Shown here piece after piece: positions 37,401-44,137 of a DNA stretch of 64,000 nt; within the stretch, counting starts at the first letter, position 1; every line of letters starts with the position of its first letter. A model generated the notes under the pieces. It was not told where the DNA came from, made no database searches, and worked only from the letters and a program-made list of their open reading frames with translations. The stretch covers positions 2,356,001-2,420,000 of the forward strand of contig OZ252283.1 of the NCBI GenBank assembly GCA_965250025.1. The letters are read 5' to 3'. A program made the translations under genes and the position numbers. The stretch is from CBDDLD01 sp965250025. Lineage in GTDB: Bacteria > Bacteroidota > Bacteroidia > Flavobacteriales > Flavobacteriaceae.

Positions 37401-37906
37401 CCTCCAGCACTTCCACTTCCACCTGTTGAATTACTTCCGGCATCTGCTCCTGATGCGTTATCACCCTCTATACCAAACCCGGATGCATTTACGTATAAAG
37501 ACATTCCTACTGTTTTGTTGTCCTTCATGTTGGTTTCATACTTCACTTTATCGCCATTAAAATCATCTGGCAAACCTCTGACCTGCCTGTTGATCTGACC
37601 CACATTAAGATTCCAACCCAAACCTACCCAAGAGGCTTCCTGGTCCATACCAATACCCGAGTCGTAGGACAGATTCAATGGATAACCCCCAACATCCATA
37701 ATTGGAATGTTGTAATTGAAATCGCCCGAAGACAGATTAACCATATCCGAAGTGCCTATTGGTGTAAATGAATTGAATTCCGGTTGCGATGGCCCACCGG
37801 TCAATGCAAACAAATTTGACGGTTGCACGGTAGTTATTATCAATTGTATGGCTAAGTAACTCGCTATAATCTTTGATAATCTACTGGTTCTTATTTTATG
37901 AATCAT
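31490..37906 (-). CDS. Giant exported SpvB/Tc-B-like protein of the RHS operon
   Basis: A 2138-residue protein with an N-terminal signal (IIASYLAIQLIITTVQPSNL FA). The first domain (PIGTSDMVNLSSGDFNYNIP, then DVGGYPLNLSYDSGIGMDQE and ASWVGLGWNLNVGQINRQVR) has the order and spacing of the SpvB/TcaC N-terminus seen in wrapped Tc toxins. A Gly/Ser-rich linker follows at about 150-190. The rest is long, strand-rich sequence with many Asp/Asn turns. The C-terminus is Cys-rich (ECDNGCDITEFPDCNCQDVQ) and ends in a small beta-sandwich-like domain. No type IX sorting domain is seen. It is likely a partner shell for the RHS protein. Confidence 0.82.
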   Translation of the reverse strand: MIHKIRTSRLSKIIASYLAIQLIITTVQPSNLFALTGGPSQPEFNSFTPIGTSDMVNLSSGDFNYNIPIMDVGGYPLNLSYDSGIGMDQEASWVGLGWNLNVGQINRQVRGLPDDFNGDKVKYETNMKDNKTVGMSLYVNASGFGIEGDNASGADAGSNSTGGSGSAGGGSTGGSTGGGSGEVGSLNINLGLSVQHNNYEGISAFPSFGFAFDIAEAGNVGMNFSGSAEDGPTATPSLGISSKLKTIGDSNYGLTGGLGLGVPLNSRQGLSAVNINSGLNFIKENKTKEGETGRFGAGSVNGGANVTFNDLSFTPQKRNSFHTNSFTGDLGLGFDIWGFSGEGGLSAFASIQKLNDRQVEKDAYGYEYTKNARATDILDFNRENDKVANRHTKALATVNYTYDIYAIKGQGTGGQFRPYKSQVGYVFDEYVKDTSESGAVSIEGTGGAGAHLGGNLTRTSVDSHTGVWGDTEAVDYFKPVANTKLDYEDTYFKSTGDLNVDDDFGLFDNPSSLNKDHLGGENAIALKITGSKHNRKAASMFTERVVNSDGTVSDFQAQGQTNTAVSEIDITDKLYRRSRERRNQAILKINKEEASINDAFVTPHNALENGHLTNGIKILNPDGATYIYGEAAVNTTKQEVTFAASGAINPNTGKVQSALNLEEGTVLVNGNDNIDNQSGIDNYFNRITTPAYAHTFLLTSVLSSDYEDVTGDGPSDDDMGAYTKFHYEVKSPNYKWRVPFTDASYNAGFYTKTDDQKGSYLYGEKEIKYVTKIETKTHVAFFDLSERNDGYGVSGKEGGLSTDSKMFKIDAIRLYSKPEAIKANLLDDDDTNDDTSIQPIKTAHFQYDYSLCKGVPNNTPSDNTTDDHENNFLGDEGGKLTLRSVYFTYRSSEMGKYTPYVFNYDNFNPDYQVKSYDVWGNYKPLFEDAVDNFDAQNETVTDLEDDIFNYSPVVASGYEIDYPITAQEYPFVQQDDRALQDLYAKAWTMSSIDLPSGGRIEMTYESDDYQYVQDRKAMKMYRIAGMATDADINGSGASDFDENNNQLYGGLGGSARYVVVEVPNTPGLTTDEQVRNDFIEHYLGDHYDKPIYFKYLLNMTNANAYEYDYVTGYFNIDKAASIGVINKNGKRYVALPMALTNLEGGVSGSSNVNPISKAGWYFGRTYLNRYTVNIGDNDPQTVDFMELLQALGSSFASFSEFITGPNGRLRNKGIAEYFIKDKSYIRLQHPGDKLGGGLRVSKIQMYDQWDQMVGKANDPDRDLYAMTYGQEYSYDLAGGGSSGVAAFEPNYSRENPFVEPFYNGDDGVLAPKEVNYTEKPFGASFFPSATVTYSRVQVNNLSRSYNDIDLKKHATGRVINEFYTTKDFPTKVSYTAIDGPQNYDAPNNVAGNSIFTTVLNLTAQTHLTLSQGFSIVTNDMNGKSKSQWVYDQYDGLISGVEYHYNVDENTGELNNLLPTIGDDGKVSERLIGTQYDVITDFRENYSKTKVKGGNINVDLLPPSPLPWLVGIVLPNRSNIENVLHTTTTTKVVHKTGILVEKVAHDLGATVSTKNLAWDAKSGQVLLTETINEYQDNYYNFTYPAHWAYPNMGQAVDNLGLEVNIESLPHNGDPSSVGVDGDEEGQSTWYTISSGENIHDYFNIGDEVAVKSNTGGFIFVGDPVSNPGFSDGLSRGNRYWVNQITGDGSAMVLINNRGQYLNPCGEDTQLNNVTIKVVRSAKRNLQTASMASVTSMVNPAVDGAIEASDFIVSESSLPDDANNKRIINASAVEYKDYWRPPIERGIRYPVNHLTSEHTISYPRYYIINPFVYNILGDWRAVKSYAYLTGRNETQINDPSPRKNGFFTSFRPFYIYDSTEGKWVVDPGAINPANSDAWTYASEVSAYSPLGAELENKDALNRYSSAQYGYNYTLPIAVASNSEHRQIGYDGFEDSRSSYYDHFSFRTQSQASNDVLFSDEEAHTGKYSLKLGPNTNTRAIVRKPLTNNCEDFDLQSLDCAPPECDNGCDITEFPDCNCQDVQPVCPQVDFNNTLQEENGSIRFTGYEPGNYPSQVTVKASNNVVVVAPGASNGLYGVQINSLPEGITTFQFEITDSDNDTCCSQIEINVIGGEVYSVQTVPCENPSPTPYNFISDTIESN

Positions 37907-37915
37907 AATAAGGGA

Positions 37916-38509
37916 TTATAATTTTAGTGGTGTTTCGTTAAAATCAAAAGTGACAAGACCATTTCCAAATAACTGGTCTTTATATAATAATGTGATATTC
38001 TCATTGGGTGCTATACCTTCAAAATACAGTAATAAACGTTTGAATGGGGCCACTTTAAAATTGCGTTCAAAGTGTGTTCCTGAACAAGGTATGGTGTCCT
38101 GTGACATCGTGACTGCAGAGAAGTCCTTGGTTATGGTAAATGCCATGTACTTAACCGAAGCTTCATAATTTCTACGTGTGTAAGTTTCTTTTAATAAATC
38201 ATCTTTATTCTCATGCTCAAATTCCAATTCAAATATGCGTTCTTTGATATGATGCTGGTATAAAGAATCTACACCTTGAGCATCCAAACCTGAGTTTTTT
38301 AATAAATAGTATTGAAGCGGAACCTCGGTTGCTGTATAATTAATACCCTCTGAAAAGTATGTGATTTGTTTTGAGCGCCACGAATCCCCTCTTAAATTAT
38401 AGACTTTTGAAGAGGATTTATTTTTGTCATTTTCAGCATCACTTTTACAGGACAAAAGCAAGACAAAAAAAGACATAACAAGAACTGTACGAACAATTGA
38501 ATTGTTCAT
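37916..38509 (-). CDS. Lipoprotein, first gene of the RHS operon
   Basis: A 197-residue lipoprotein: signal MNNSIVRTVLVMSFFVLLLS followed by the lipobox Cys (LLSCKSDAEN). The mature part has no recognised domain; it contains YNLRGDSWRSKQITYFSEGI and paired charged/strand segments. The start lies 48 nt below a TAAGTTTG promoter element. The SpvB-like gene follows 9 nt later. It is probably an outer-membrane anchored partner of the toxin-like proteins. No other function can be given. Confidence 0.75.
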   Translation of the reverse strand: MNNSIVRTVLVMSFFVLLLSCKSDAENDKNKSSSKVYNLRGDSWRSKQITYFSEGINYTATEVPLQYYLLKNSGLDAQGVDSLYQHHIKERIFELEFEHENKDDLLKETYTRRNYEASVKYMAFTITKDFSAVTMSQDTIPCSGTHFERNFKVAPFKRLLLYFEGIAPNENITLLYKDQLFGNGLVTFDFNETPLKL

Positions 38510-38556
38510 TTTGGGTTGATTGATTTAAGTTTTGTAAAAGGGGAATTTTACTACAC

Positions 38557-38564
38557 CAAACTTA
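38557..38564 (-). promoter_or_regulatory. Promoter -7 element of the RHS operon
   Basis: On the minus strand TAAGTTTG matches TAnnTTTG exactly, 48 nt before the ATG of the first operon gene. The -33 region is T-rich (GTTTTTTAATTG) without a clean TTTG. Confidence 0.5.
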
Positions 38565-38929
38565 CAAAAAAATATGCAATTAAAAAACACTGAAGCGAAT
38601 TTTAACAATAGATTCAAAATGCTGATTTTTAAAGCATTAAACACATTAAAAGCTTTGATTTGTTAATAAACACATTAAAAGTAAATTTTATTTAACCTTA
38701 TAATAACATGAAAGGTTCACTGACATTTATGGTTAATTCAAGATTTCTCTTGTTTACCAACCTAATCATAACACAGCACTTGTATAAATACCCTCACAAA
38801 ATAGTTGCATTTACAGAATACCATTTTAATATGACACATCATAATGCACATACTTCTATGAAGAAATTTCAGAATCAAACAAAAAAGCAGCCTTTAAGGT
38901 TTCGAATAGACAGGAAGTAAGTTGGAATA
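38565..38929. other. Intergenic region upstream of the RHS operon
   Basis: AT-rich non-coding sequence between the RHS operon promoter and the retropepsin gene. It holds a pair of 15-bp direct repeats (TAAACACATTAAAAG at 38638-38652 and 38667-38681) 29 bp apart. Small + strand open frames are present, but none shows a convincing start, signal or motif. No RNA gene was seen. Confidence 0.5.
38638..38681. repeat. Tandem 15-bp direct repeats, possible regulator sites
   Basis: TAAACACATTAAAAG occurs at 38638-38652 and again at 38667-38681. They lie about 75-120 bp upstream of the -7 element of the RHS operon, a plausible position for activator binding. The 29-bp spacing is close to three helical turns, which would place both sites on one face of the DNA. 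Confidence 0.45.
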
Positions 38930-39808
38930 TTAATTATACTTAAGCGTATAACAGGTTTTACGCTTAAAATCTAAAATCCAGTTTAACTGTTTCAAAAGCT
39001 CACCGCCCATTATTGCAGTAAATCTCGTGCTTACAGGTGTTCTATTTAAACTGGCTGTTATATTTTCTATGGTTTCATCGCCAATTCTCGCTTTAGGAAT
39101 AATCACCTGATCGGAACTAATCACCATACCATCGGTACCTTCTGATTTAGAATCACCTATTTTTTCAAACTGATCCAATAATCCAAATTTAGAGACGATC
39201 TTATTATAGACTATAAGTTCACCATTAAAGCCGGTATCAATTAAAACCGGAAATGTCATCAGTTCTTTAGTCTTAAAAATTGTAAAATCAAACACAGGCA
39301 CATCTAAGGTCATATCAATTACAGCACTATTATAATGATCTATATTGCGTATAGTTCTTTTAGATTTATGCAATACCAATTTCTGAAGTTTATAATTGAT
39401 TTCCAATAGGTAATCTTCAAAAAATGGATATCCGATAACACCATCAAAAGTGTAATATTTTGTAGGATATGCAATTCCTAAAAGCGCTTCATTCTTCCTT
39501 TTAAATTTACCAATCTGTATGGTATTGCTTCGGCTTACTTTCTGATTAACAGTACCATTTGCACCAGTATTCTCAGTAGATCCATCAAATTTTAAATTGA
39601 GTTTTGAATTCGTCACCGTGGTATTCACTACCATAGCATTTGCCCCGGTATCAAAAATAAAATCCAATGGTTTTGAATTATTGATTTTTGCTTTTATGTA
39701 AATTCTATTATCGGATCCCAGAACGAAAGGAATCGTATCTTGAGCATATGCATTTAAACTAAGAACATATAAACACATCAAAGCATATTTAAATAAAATA
39801 TCTCTCAT
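38930..39808 (-). CDS. Exported retropepsin-like aspartic protease
   Basis: A 292-residue protein with signal peptide (MRDILFKYALMCLYVLSLNA YAQ). Two aspartic protease signatures are in one chain: FDTGANAMV (Asp53) and LIDTGFNGEL (Asp191). Each lobe has the typical hydrophobic-Gly segment (DGVIGYPFFEDYLLEINYK and TAIMGGELLKQLNWILDFKR). Two pseudo-symmetric lobes mean the monomer can form an active site without dimerising. It should act in the periplasm. It lies upstream of the RHS operon on the same strand but is separated by 420 nt and is probably an independent unit. Confidence 0.85.
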   Translation of the reverse strand: MRDILFKYALMCLYVLSLNAYAQDTIPFVLGSDNRIYIKAKINNSKPLDFIFDTGANAMVVNTTVTNSKLNLKFDGSTENTGANGTVNQKVSRSNTIQIGKFKRKNEALLGIAYPTKYYTFDGVIGYPFFEDYLLEINYKLQKLVLHKSKRTIRNIDHYNSAVIDMTLDVPVFDFTIFKTKELMTFPVLIDTGFNGELIVYNKIVSKFGLLDQFEKIGDSKSEGTDGMVISSDQVIIPKARIGDETIENITASLNRTPVSTRFTAIMGGELLKQLNWILDFKRKTCYTLKYN

Positions 39809-39906
39809 TCCATTGTACTTTAGCTTAAACTAACGTAAAATACAACTATTAATTTTAACGCGAGTTAAACATCTAAAACACTCAATATTAATGATTTTAA
39901 AAAAAT

Positions 39907-39990
39907 ATCATTCCGAACGAGGAACGAGCAGGAATCTCATTATGAGTGAGATGTCTCATCGCTGATTCTTCGTTATATCGACATGACCAA
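39907..39990. repeat. Dispersed intergenic repeat candidate
   Basis: The sequence ATTCCGAACGAGGAACGAGC followed by AGGAATCTCATTATGAG resembles the ATTCCGA...GAGGAATCTC elements scattered between genes in many Bacteroidetes. It contains a small inverted repeat (ATCTCA/TGAGAT, 39934-39952). Only one copy is in the window, so its repeat nature is from memory of related genomes. Confidence 0.35.
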
Positions 39991-40078
39991 ATTATTTTAT
40001 TTCAAGATGTTAAGGATAAAACTATGATTTTATCTGACTTCGAACTCACGTTATCCTATCATTCATTATTTCTGATAA

Positions 40079-40106
40079 AAAACTCATGGTTTACGCCATG
40101 AGTTTT
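40079..40106 (-). terminator. Strong terminator hairpin of the adhesin cluster
   Basis: AAAACTCATGG (40079-40089) and CCATGAGTTTT (40096-40106) form a perfect 11-bp stem with a 6-nt loop, with A-tract/T-tract ends, so it can terminate from both sides. It closes the minus-strand cluster ending with the 1310-residue protein and the small membrane ORF, whose stop codon lies in the loop. Confidence 0.75.
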
Positions 40107-40192
40107 AATAATATATAGAAAAAGAGAAAACCTGAAATACATAGAATGACAAACCAGGTTATTATTCCCTTAAAATAGTCTGCCTTTTTCAT
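40091..40192 (-). CDS. Candidate 33-residue single-helix membrane peptide
   Basis: Starting 5 nt after the stop of the 1310-residue protein gene, ATG at 40192 opens a 33-codon frame. It reads MKKADYFKGIITWFVILCIS then GFLFFYILLKLMA and ends in TAA at 40091-40093. The peptide has a basic N-terminus and one long hydrophobic segment, typical of small membrane proteins. The last codons and the stop lie within the terminator hairpin. No homologue is known to me; the composition and tight spacing favour a real gene. Confidence 0.48.
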   Translation of the reverse strand: MKKADYFKGIITWFVILCISGFLFFYILLKLMA

Positions 40193-40197
40193 TTGCT

Positions 40198-43100
40198 TTA
40201 AAATTTCATAGGCTGTTCAACACCACCCTGGAATGTCTTTCCGTGACGCATAAAATCTCCGGATGCTACTAAACCAAAAGTAAAATACTTTACACCATTA
40301 AAGTCATGAACAGCCTCCCAATTAGCACCGTTTTGTACTAATGGTATTTCCTCAACATTCGTGGTAAAATTTTCATCATCCGCCACAAATAGTATTAAAT
40401 CCGTAGTGCTTGTAAATCCTGTTACTGCTGTATTAGGAATTTGCACCATTACATTGCCAATACTACCTGATTCATTAACCAGCCAATTACGATTTACTTT
40501 TTCTGAAAATGCACTCGGAATTCCTGTATTGACTACCGTAACTGCACCACCGTTATCCGCTCCCCACAGTAAGAAATCTTTATCTGCTATAAAAGTATTG
40601 GCATTAGCTGCGTTACTTAATTCAACACTACCTAATCCAATACTAACTATAGCATTCGTATTCACAGATTTGGACTGTTTTTGATTTAGAGCTGATTGAT
40701 CATCACGACCAATACCCGCTATATCATTACTATAGATGCTATTTGCAGTAGCATCCCATAACACCGTAGCATCACTGGCCAGATAGTTCGTAGCTGTGGT
40801 TTGATCTAAAGTAACTCCATATTTTATAGCCAAATACGATTCTATCTGTAAACGTTCTGTCGCAGAAGATTGAGATTGACTGTACCCTATAATTTCTGCT
40901 ATTAGTCCATCAAATCGTTCGGTATTGGAATTTCGCTGACCTATAAATGATCCTGCAGCTGCATTAAAGTTTCGACTTCCTGCTCCAAAGGTTCCTGCTA
41001 AAAATGTTTCTCCATTTGATGCCACTAAAATATCATTAGATGCCAAGTCTCTTGTAAACGTTGTTGCAATTACAGGTTCATCTACTGTATATGATGCTAA
41101 ATGAAAGCTACCATTTTCCAATTGAAGCCCGTGGTTACCACTTGCAATGGTTTGAACTGTATAACCTCTTCCTGTATTACCCGATGGGGCTGTACTATGT
41201 CCTGTGGACACAACACGACTCACCTTATTTGTATCTGATAGCCAAACTGTATAAAATGCCAGATCATCATCTCCTCCGGAAAAAATATTGATCGCCAAAT
41301 TCATAAAGTCCGTACCGCCATCAAAGTCCAATGCCGGGTTATAATTAATAGCTCTTGTAGAGACATTCGGTTGGTTACCTCCGCCTGCCTGCCAAGCATG
41401 CTTTTCATTACCTGATTGATCTTCCCAATTGGACACCAATCCACCAGCTTCTGTAACATCGGCATCGGCTCTTAACCATATGGCTAAATGGTCTTCCCTT
41501 CCCCCAGGGCTCGGGTTAGTGAATCCTAAAGTAAATACATCACCATCATTTAAGTCCAACCCTGAAAAGGTGACCACGCCGCCGGACAATACGCCACCAG
41601 CAATCACCGTAGCATCACTAAAATTACCATCGCCATCTGTATCTACATACAACTCCATATTTAAAGCCAATGGGCTAATTGAGATGTTGTCAAATGATAG
41701 TGTCAGATTATTTATTGCTCCGGTTTCCTGTACTTGCCATTCTCTGCCAATACGTTGCAATGCGCTAGCACCTATTGGTAATTCTGTATTTTGTAATGCT
41801 GTACTTGCATTATCATTCCCCCATAATAAGAAATCCTTATCATTGTTAAAAGTACTGGTATTGGCAACATTGGCAACTTCTATACTACCCAAGCCTATGG
41901 CTACTACAGCATCGTCATTTACTGATCTGGATTGCTTTTGGTTCAGTCCTGACAGATCATCACGACCAATACCTGCAATATTATTGTCATAACCACCTCC
42001 TAAAGTCCATAATGTAGTTCCCGTACTACCATCCCAGTCACTGGCGTAATAATTATGGGCTATGGTTATTCCATATTTAACACCTAAATAGGATTCTATT
42101 TTTTCTCTTATTTCGGTTGTAGTATTATCTTCATCATAAATAATAAGTTCAGCTAAACTTCCACTAAAAGCTTCTCCATTTGGACCATTAGCACCAAGGC
42201 TAAACCTATTCTCAAAATTATTCCCTTCACGATTTTGCTGAATATCGCCGCTTGAAAATTGATTTCCATCAACATACGATATTCGGTTCCCTGGAGAATT
42301 ATTTCTAACAAATGTTGTCAAATGGGTGCCATCATTTGCCCCCGAACCGTTAATTGAAACACCAAAATCATTGGAGTATACTGAAGCATTCAGCTCCAAC
42401 CCTAACGTTCCATTTACCCCTGTAGCATTACTATCTGCACTACCAATGCTTCCATTTTCAAAAATAAAAACCACTTGACGGCCTGCTCCATTTACACCTT
42501 TGGTGACTGCATAATAACTTACTGTTGGATCATCTATGCCTATTAAGTTTGTATCTGTTGTAACACCTAGTAATTGAGTACTGGCAGAAGTAAAGTCTAC
42601 TGAAGGATTATAATTAAAATCTTCATTACCAGAAGTAAATTGAGGATGGTTTGGCGCGTTATCACTAGGCAAGTTTAATCCTTTAGCTATATCTGTCCAG
42701 CCTAATACATTTGTACCGCTTAAATTGAACGTTGAGGATTCGTCTGCCTTTAACCATAACACCAAATTATCTAATCTTCCTCCAGGACTTGGATTGGTAA
42801 ATCCTAAAGTAAATACATCACCATCATTTAAATCCACTCCCGAAAAGGTGACCACACCTCCGGATAATACACCGCCAGTAATTATAGTGGCATTGTTAAA
42901 ATCGCCATCACCATCTGTATCCACATACAATTCTATATCTAAAGCCAATGGGCTGATTGATATGTTGTCAAATGATAGTGTTAGATTACTTATTGCTCCG
43001 CTTTCTTGTACTTGCCATTCCCGCCCCAATCGTTGTAACGCAATGGCTCCTGCTGGCAATTCTGTACTTTGCAATGCAGTACTGGCATTATCATTCCCCC

Positions 43101-44130
43101 ATAACAAAAATTCTCTATCTGCCGCAAAAACATTGGTATTATCCATATTGGTAGTTTCAATACTGCCTAAACCTATGCTTACTATGGCATCCGTACTTTC
43201 TGATTGTGATTGCTTCTGATTCAAACTTGAGGCATCATCGCGTCCTATGCCTGCGATATCATTATCATAACCTCCACCCAAGGTCCAGATCGTAGTTCCG
43301 GTAGAACCGTTCCAATCGCTAGCATAATAATTATGCCCCAAAGTAATCCCATACTTGACTGCCAGGTAGGTCTGTACTTTTTCTATATCTGTCGCATTTA
43401 AACGTGAAGGAAAAGCAATGTATTCTGCCATATCCATATTACTGGAAAAAGAAGCATTGGTTGTTGGTTCTGCACCAAATCCAAAACGTCCGAAAGGCGT
43501 ACCTGCAATTGAATTTAAACTGGCAGAACTCACATCCGATACGCCATTAATTGTCAATGTTCTTCTGTTGGAACTGGTAGTGGTAGTTTGGTATTGAGCT
43601 ATCGCATATTGATTAGCAATACTTATGCCTCCTACTAATGCTTGATTTGGATTTCCAAAATCTACACGCTGTCCACCTGCACCCTGAAAATAACCGGCTC
43701 TTCGGCTTGAACTTTGAGAAAAACCACCCTGAACACCATTATTTCTGATATTTGACACTAAGAAAAATGTGTTTTCCGTGTTATCTGCTACGCGGCCGTG
43801 CCATATATTACCTCCTGTATTTCTGAGCATATCTCCACCATCAAACAGTATTATAGGATTATAATTGGCCCCCAAATCGCGATATCTTGGGTTTCCATGA
43901 CTTCTGCCTAATGGGGTTATATCACTATGACCTATCTCTGCTGACCACCGTTGTACCACATCATTGTTTTCTGCTTCATCAGTGGCTCCTGTATTTTCAT
44001 ATACACCTGCATCAGCCTTAAACCAAACTCTGGCGCCTCCAACGCCACCGGGATTTTGCGCCATGGTCAACCCAATACCACTTATAATAAGCAATATTGA
44101 GCATGCCATTTTATATACAATTATCTTCAT
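40198..44130 (-). CDS. Large exported protein with three repeated LamG-like/DUF8202-type modules
   Basis: A 1310-residue protein with signal peptide (MKIIVYKMACSILLIISGIG LTMAQ). It is built from three similar modules of about 400 residues. Each opens with a concanavalin/LamG-like part (VWFKADAGVYENTGATDEAE; LVLWLKADESSTFNLSGTNV; LAIWLRADADVTEAGGLVSN). Each ends with the shared block AGIGRDDxSxLNQKQSxSxx, FLLWGNDN and GREWQVQESGA; two modules add a Ca-binding-like LYVDTDGDGDFNNA. The C-terminus (MRHGKTFQGGVEQPMKF) resembles tails seen in other Bacteroidetes surface proteins. It follows the 2454-residue repeat protein by 7 nt, probably a partner on the surface. Confidence 0.8.
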   Translation of the reverse strand: MKIIVYKMACSILLIISGIGLTMAQNPGGVGGARVWFKADAGVYENTGATDEAENNDVVQRWSAEIGHSDITPLGRSHGNPRYRDLGANYNPIILFDGGDMLRNTGGNIWHGRVADNTENTFFLVSNIRNNGVQGGFSQSSSRRAGYFQGAGGQRVDFGNPNQALVGGISIANQYAIAQYQTTTTSSNRRTLTINGVSDVSSASLNSIAGTPFGRFGFGAEPTTNASFSSNMDMAEYIAFPSRLNATDIEKVQTYLAVKYGITLGHNYYASDWNGSTGTTIWTLGGGYDNDIAGIGRDDASSLNQKQSQSESTDAIVSIGLGSIETTNMDNTNVFAADREFLLWGNDNASTALQSTELPAGAIALQRLGREWQVQESGAISNLTLSFDNISISPLALDIELYVDTDGDGDFNNATIITGGVLSGGVVTFSGVDLNDGDVFTLGFTNPSPGGRLDNLVLWLKADESSTFNLSGTNVLGWTDIAKGLNLPSDNAPNHPQFTSGNEDFNYNPSVDFTSASTQLLGVTTDTNLIGIDDPTVSYYAVTKGVNGAGRQVVFIFENGSIGSADSNATGVNGTLGLELNASVYSNDFGVSINGSGANDGTHLTTFVRNNSPGNRISYVDGNQFSSGDIQQNREGNNFENRFSLGANGPNGEAFSGSLAELIIYDEDNTTTEIREKIESYLGVKYGITIAHNYYASDWDGSTGTTLWTLGGGYDNNIAGIGRDDLSGLNQKQSRSVNDDAVVAIGLGSIEVANVANTSTFNNDKDFLLWGNDNASTALQNTELPIGASALQRIGREWQVQETGAINNLTLSFDNISISPLALNMELYVDTDGDGNFSDATVIAGGVLSGGVVTFSGLDLNDGDVFTLGFTNPSPGGREDHLAIWLRADADVTEAGGLVSNWEDQSGNEKHAWQAGGGNQPNVSTRAINYNPALDFDGGTDFMNLAINIFSGGDDDLAFYTVWLSDTNKVSRVVSTGHSTAPSGNTGRGYTVQTIASGNHGLQLENGSFHLASYTVDEPVIATTFTRDLASNDILVASNGETFLAGTFGAGSRNFNAAAGSFIGQRNSNTERFDGLIAEIIGYSQSQSSATERLQIESYLAIKYGVTLDQTTATNYLASDATVLWDATANSIYSNDIAGIGRDDQSALNQKQSKSVNTNAIVSIGLGSVELSNAANANTFIADKDFLLWGADNGGAVTVVNTGIPSAFSEKVNRNWLVNESGSIGNVMVQIPNTAVTGFTSTTDLILFVADDENFTTNVEEIPLVQNGANWEAVHDFNGVKYFTFGLVASGDFMRHGKTFQGGVEQPMKF

Positions 44131-44137
44131 GACGCTA

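Noticed and set aside
30846..37906. The 2138- and 210-residue genes taken as one frameshifted gene
   Set aside because: The second has its own signal peptide and a normal start 11 nt after the stop, and the two frames differ; a natural split is more likely, though the YD end resembles the end of fused relatives.
38708..38920. 70-codon + strand frame in the RHS upstream region
   Set aside because: No signal, domain or promoter; the AT-rich composition explains the opening. Its last 20 codons (MKKFQNQTKKQPLRFRIDRK) are basic but unsupported.
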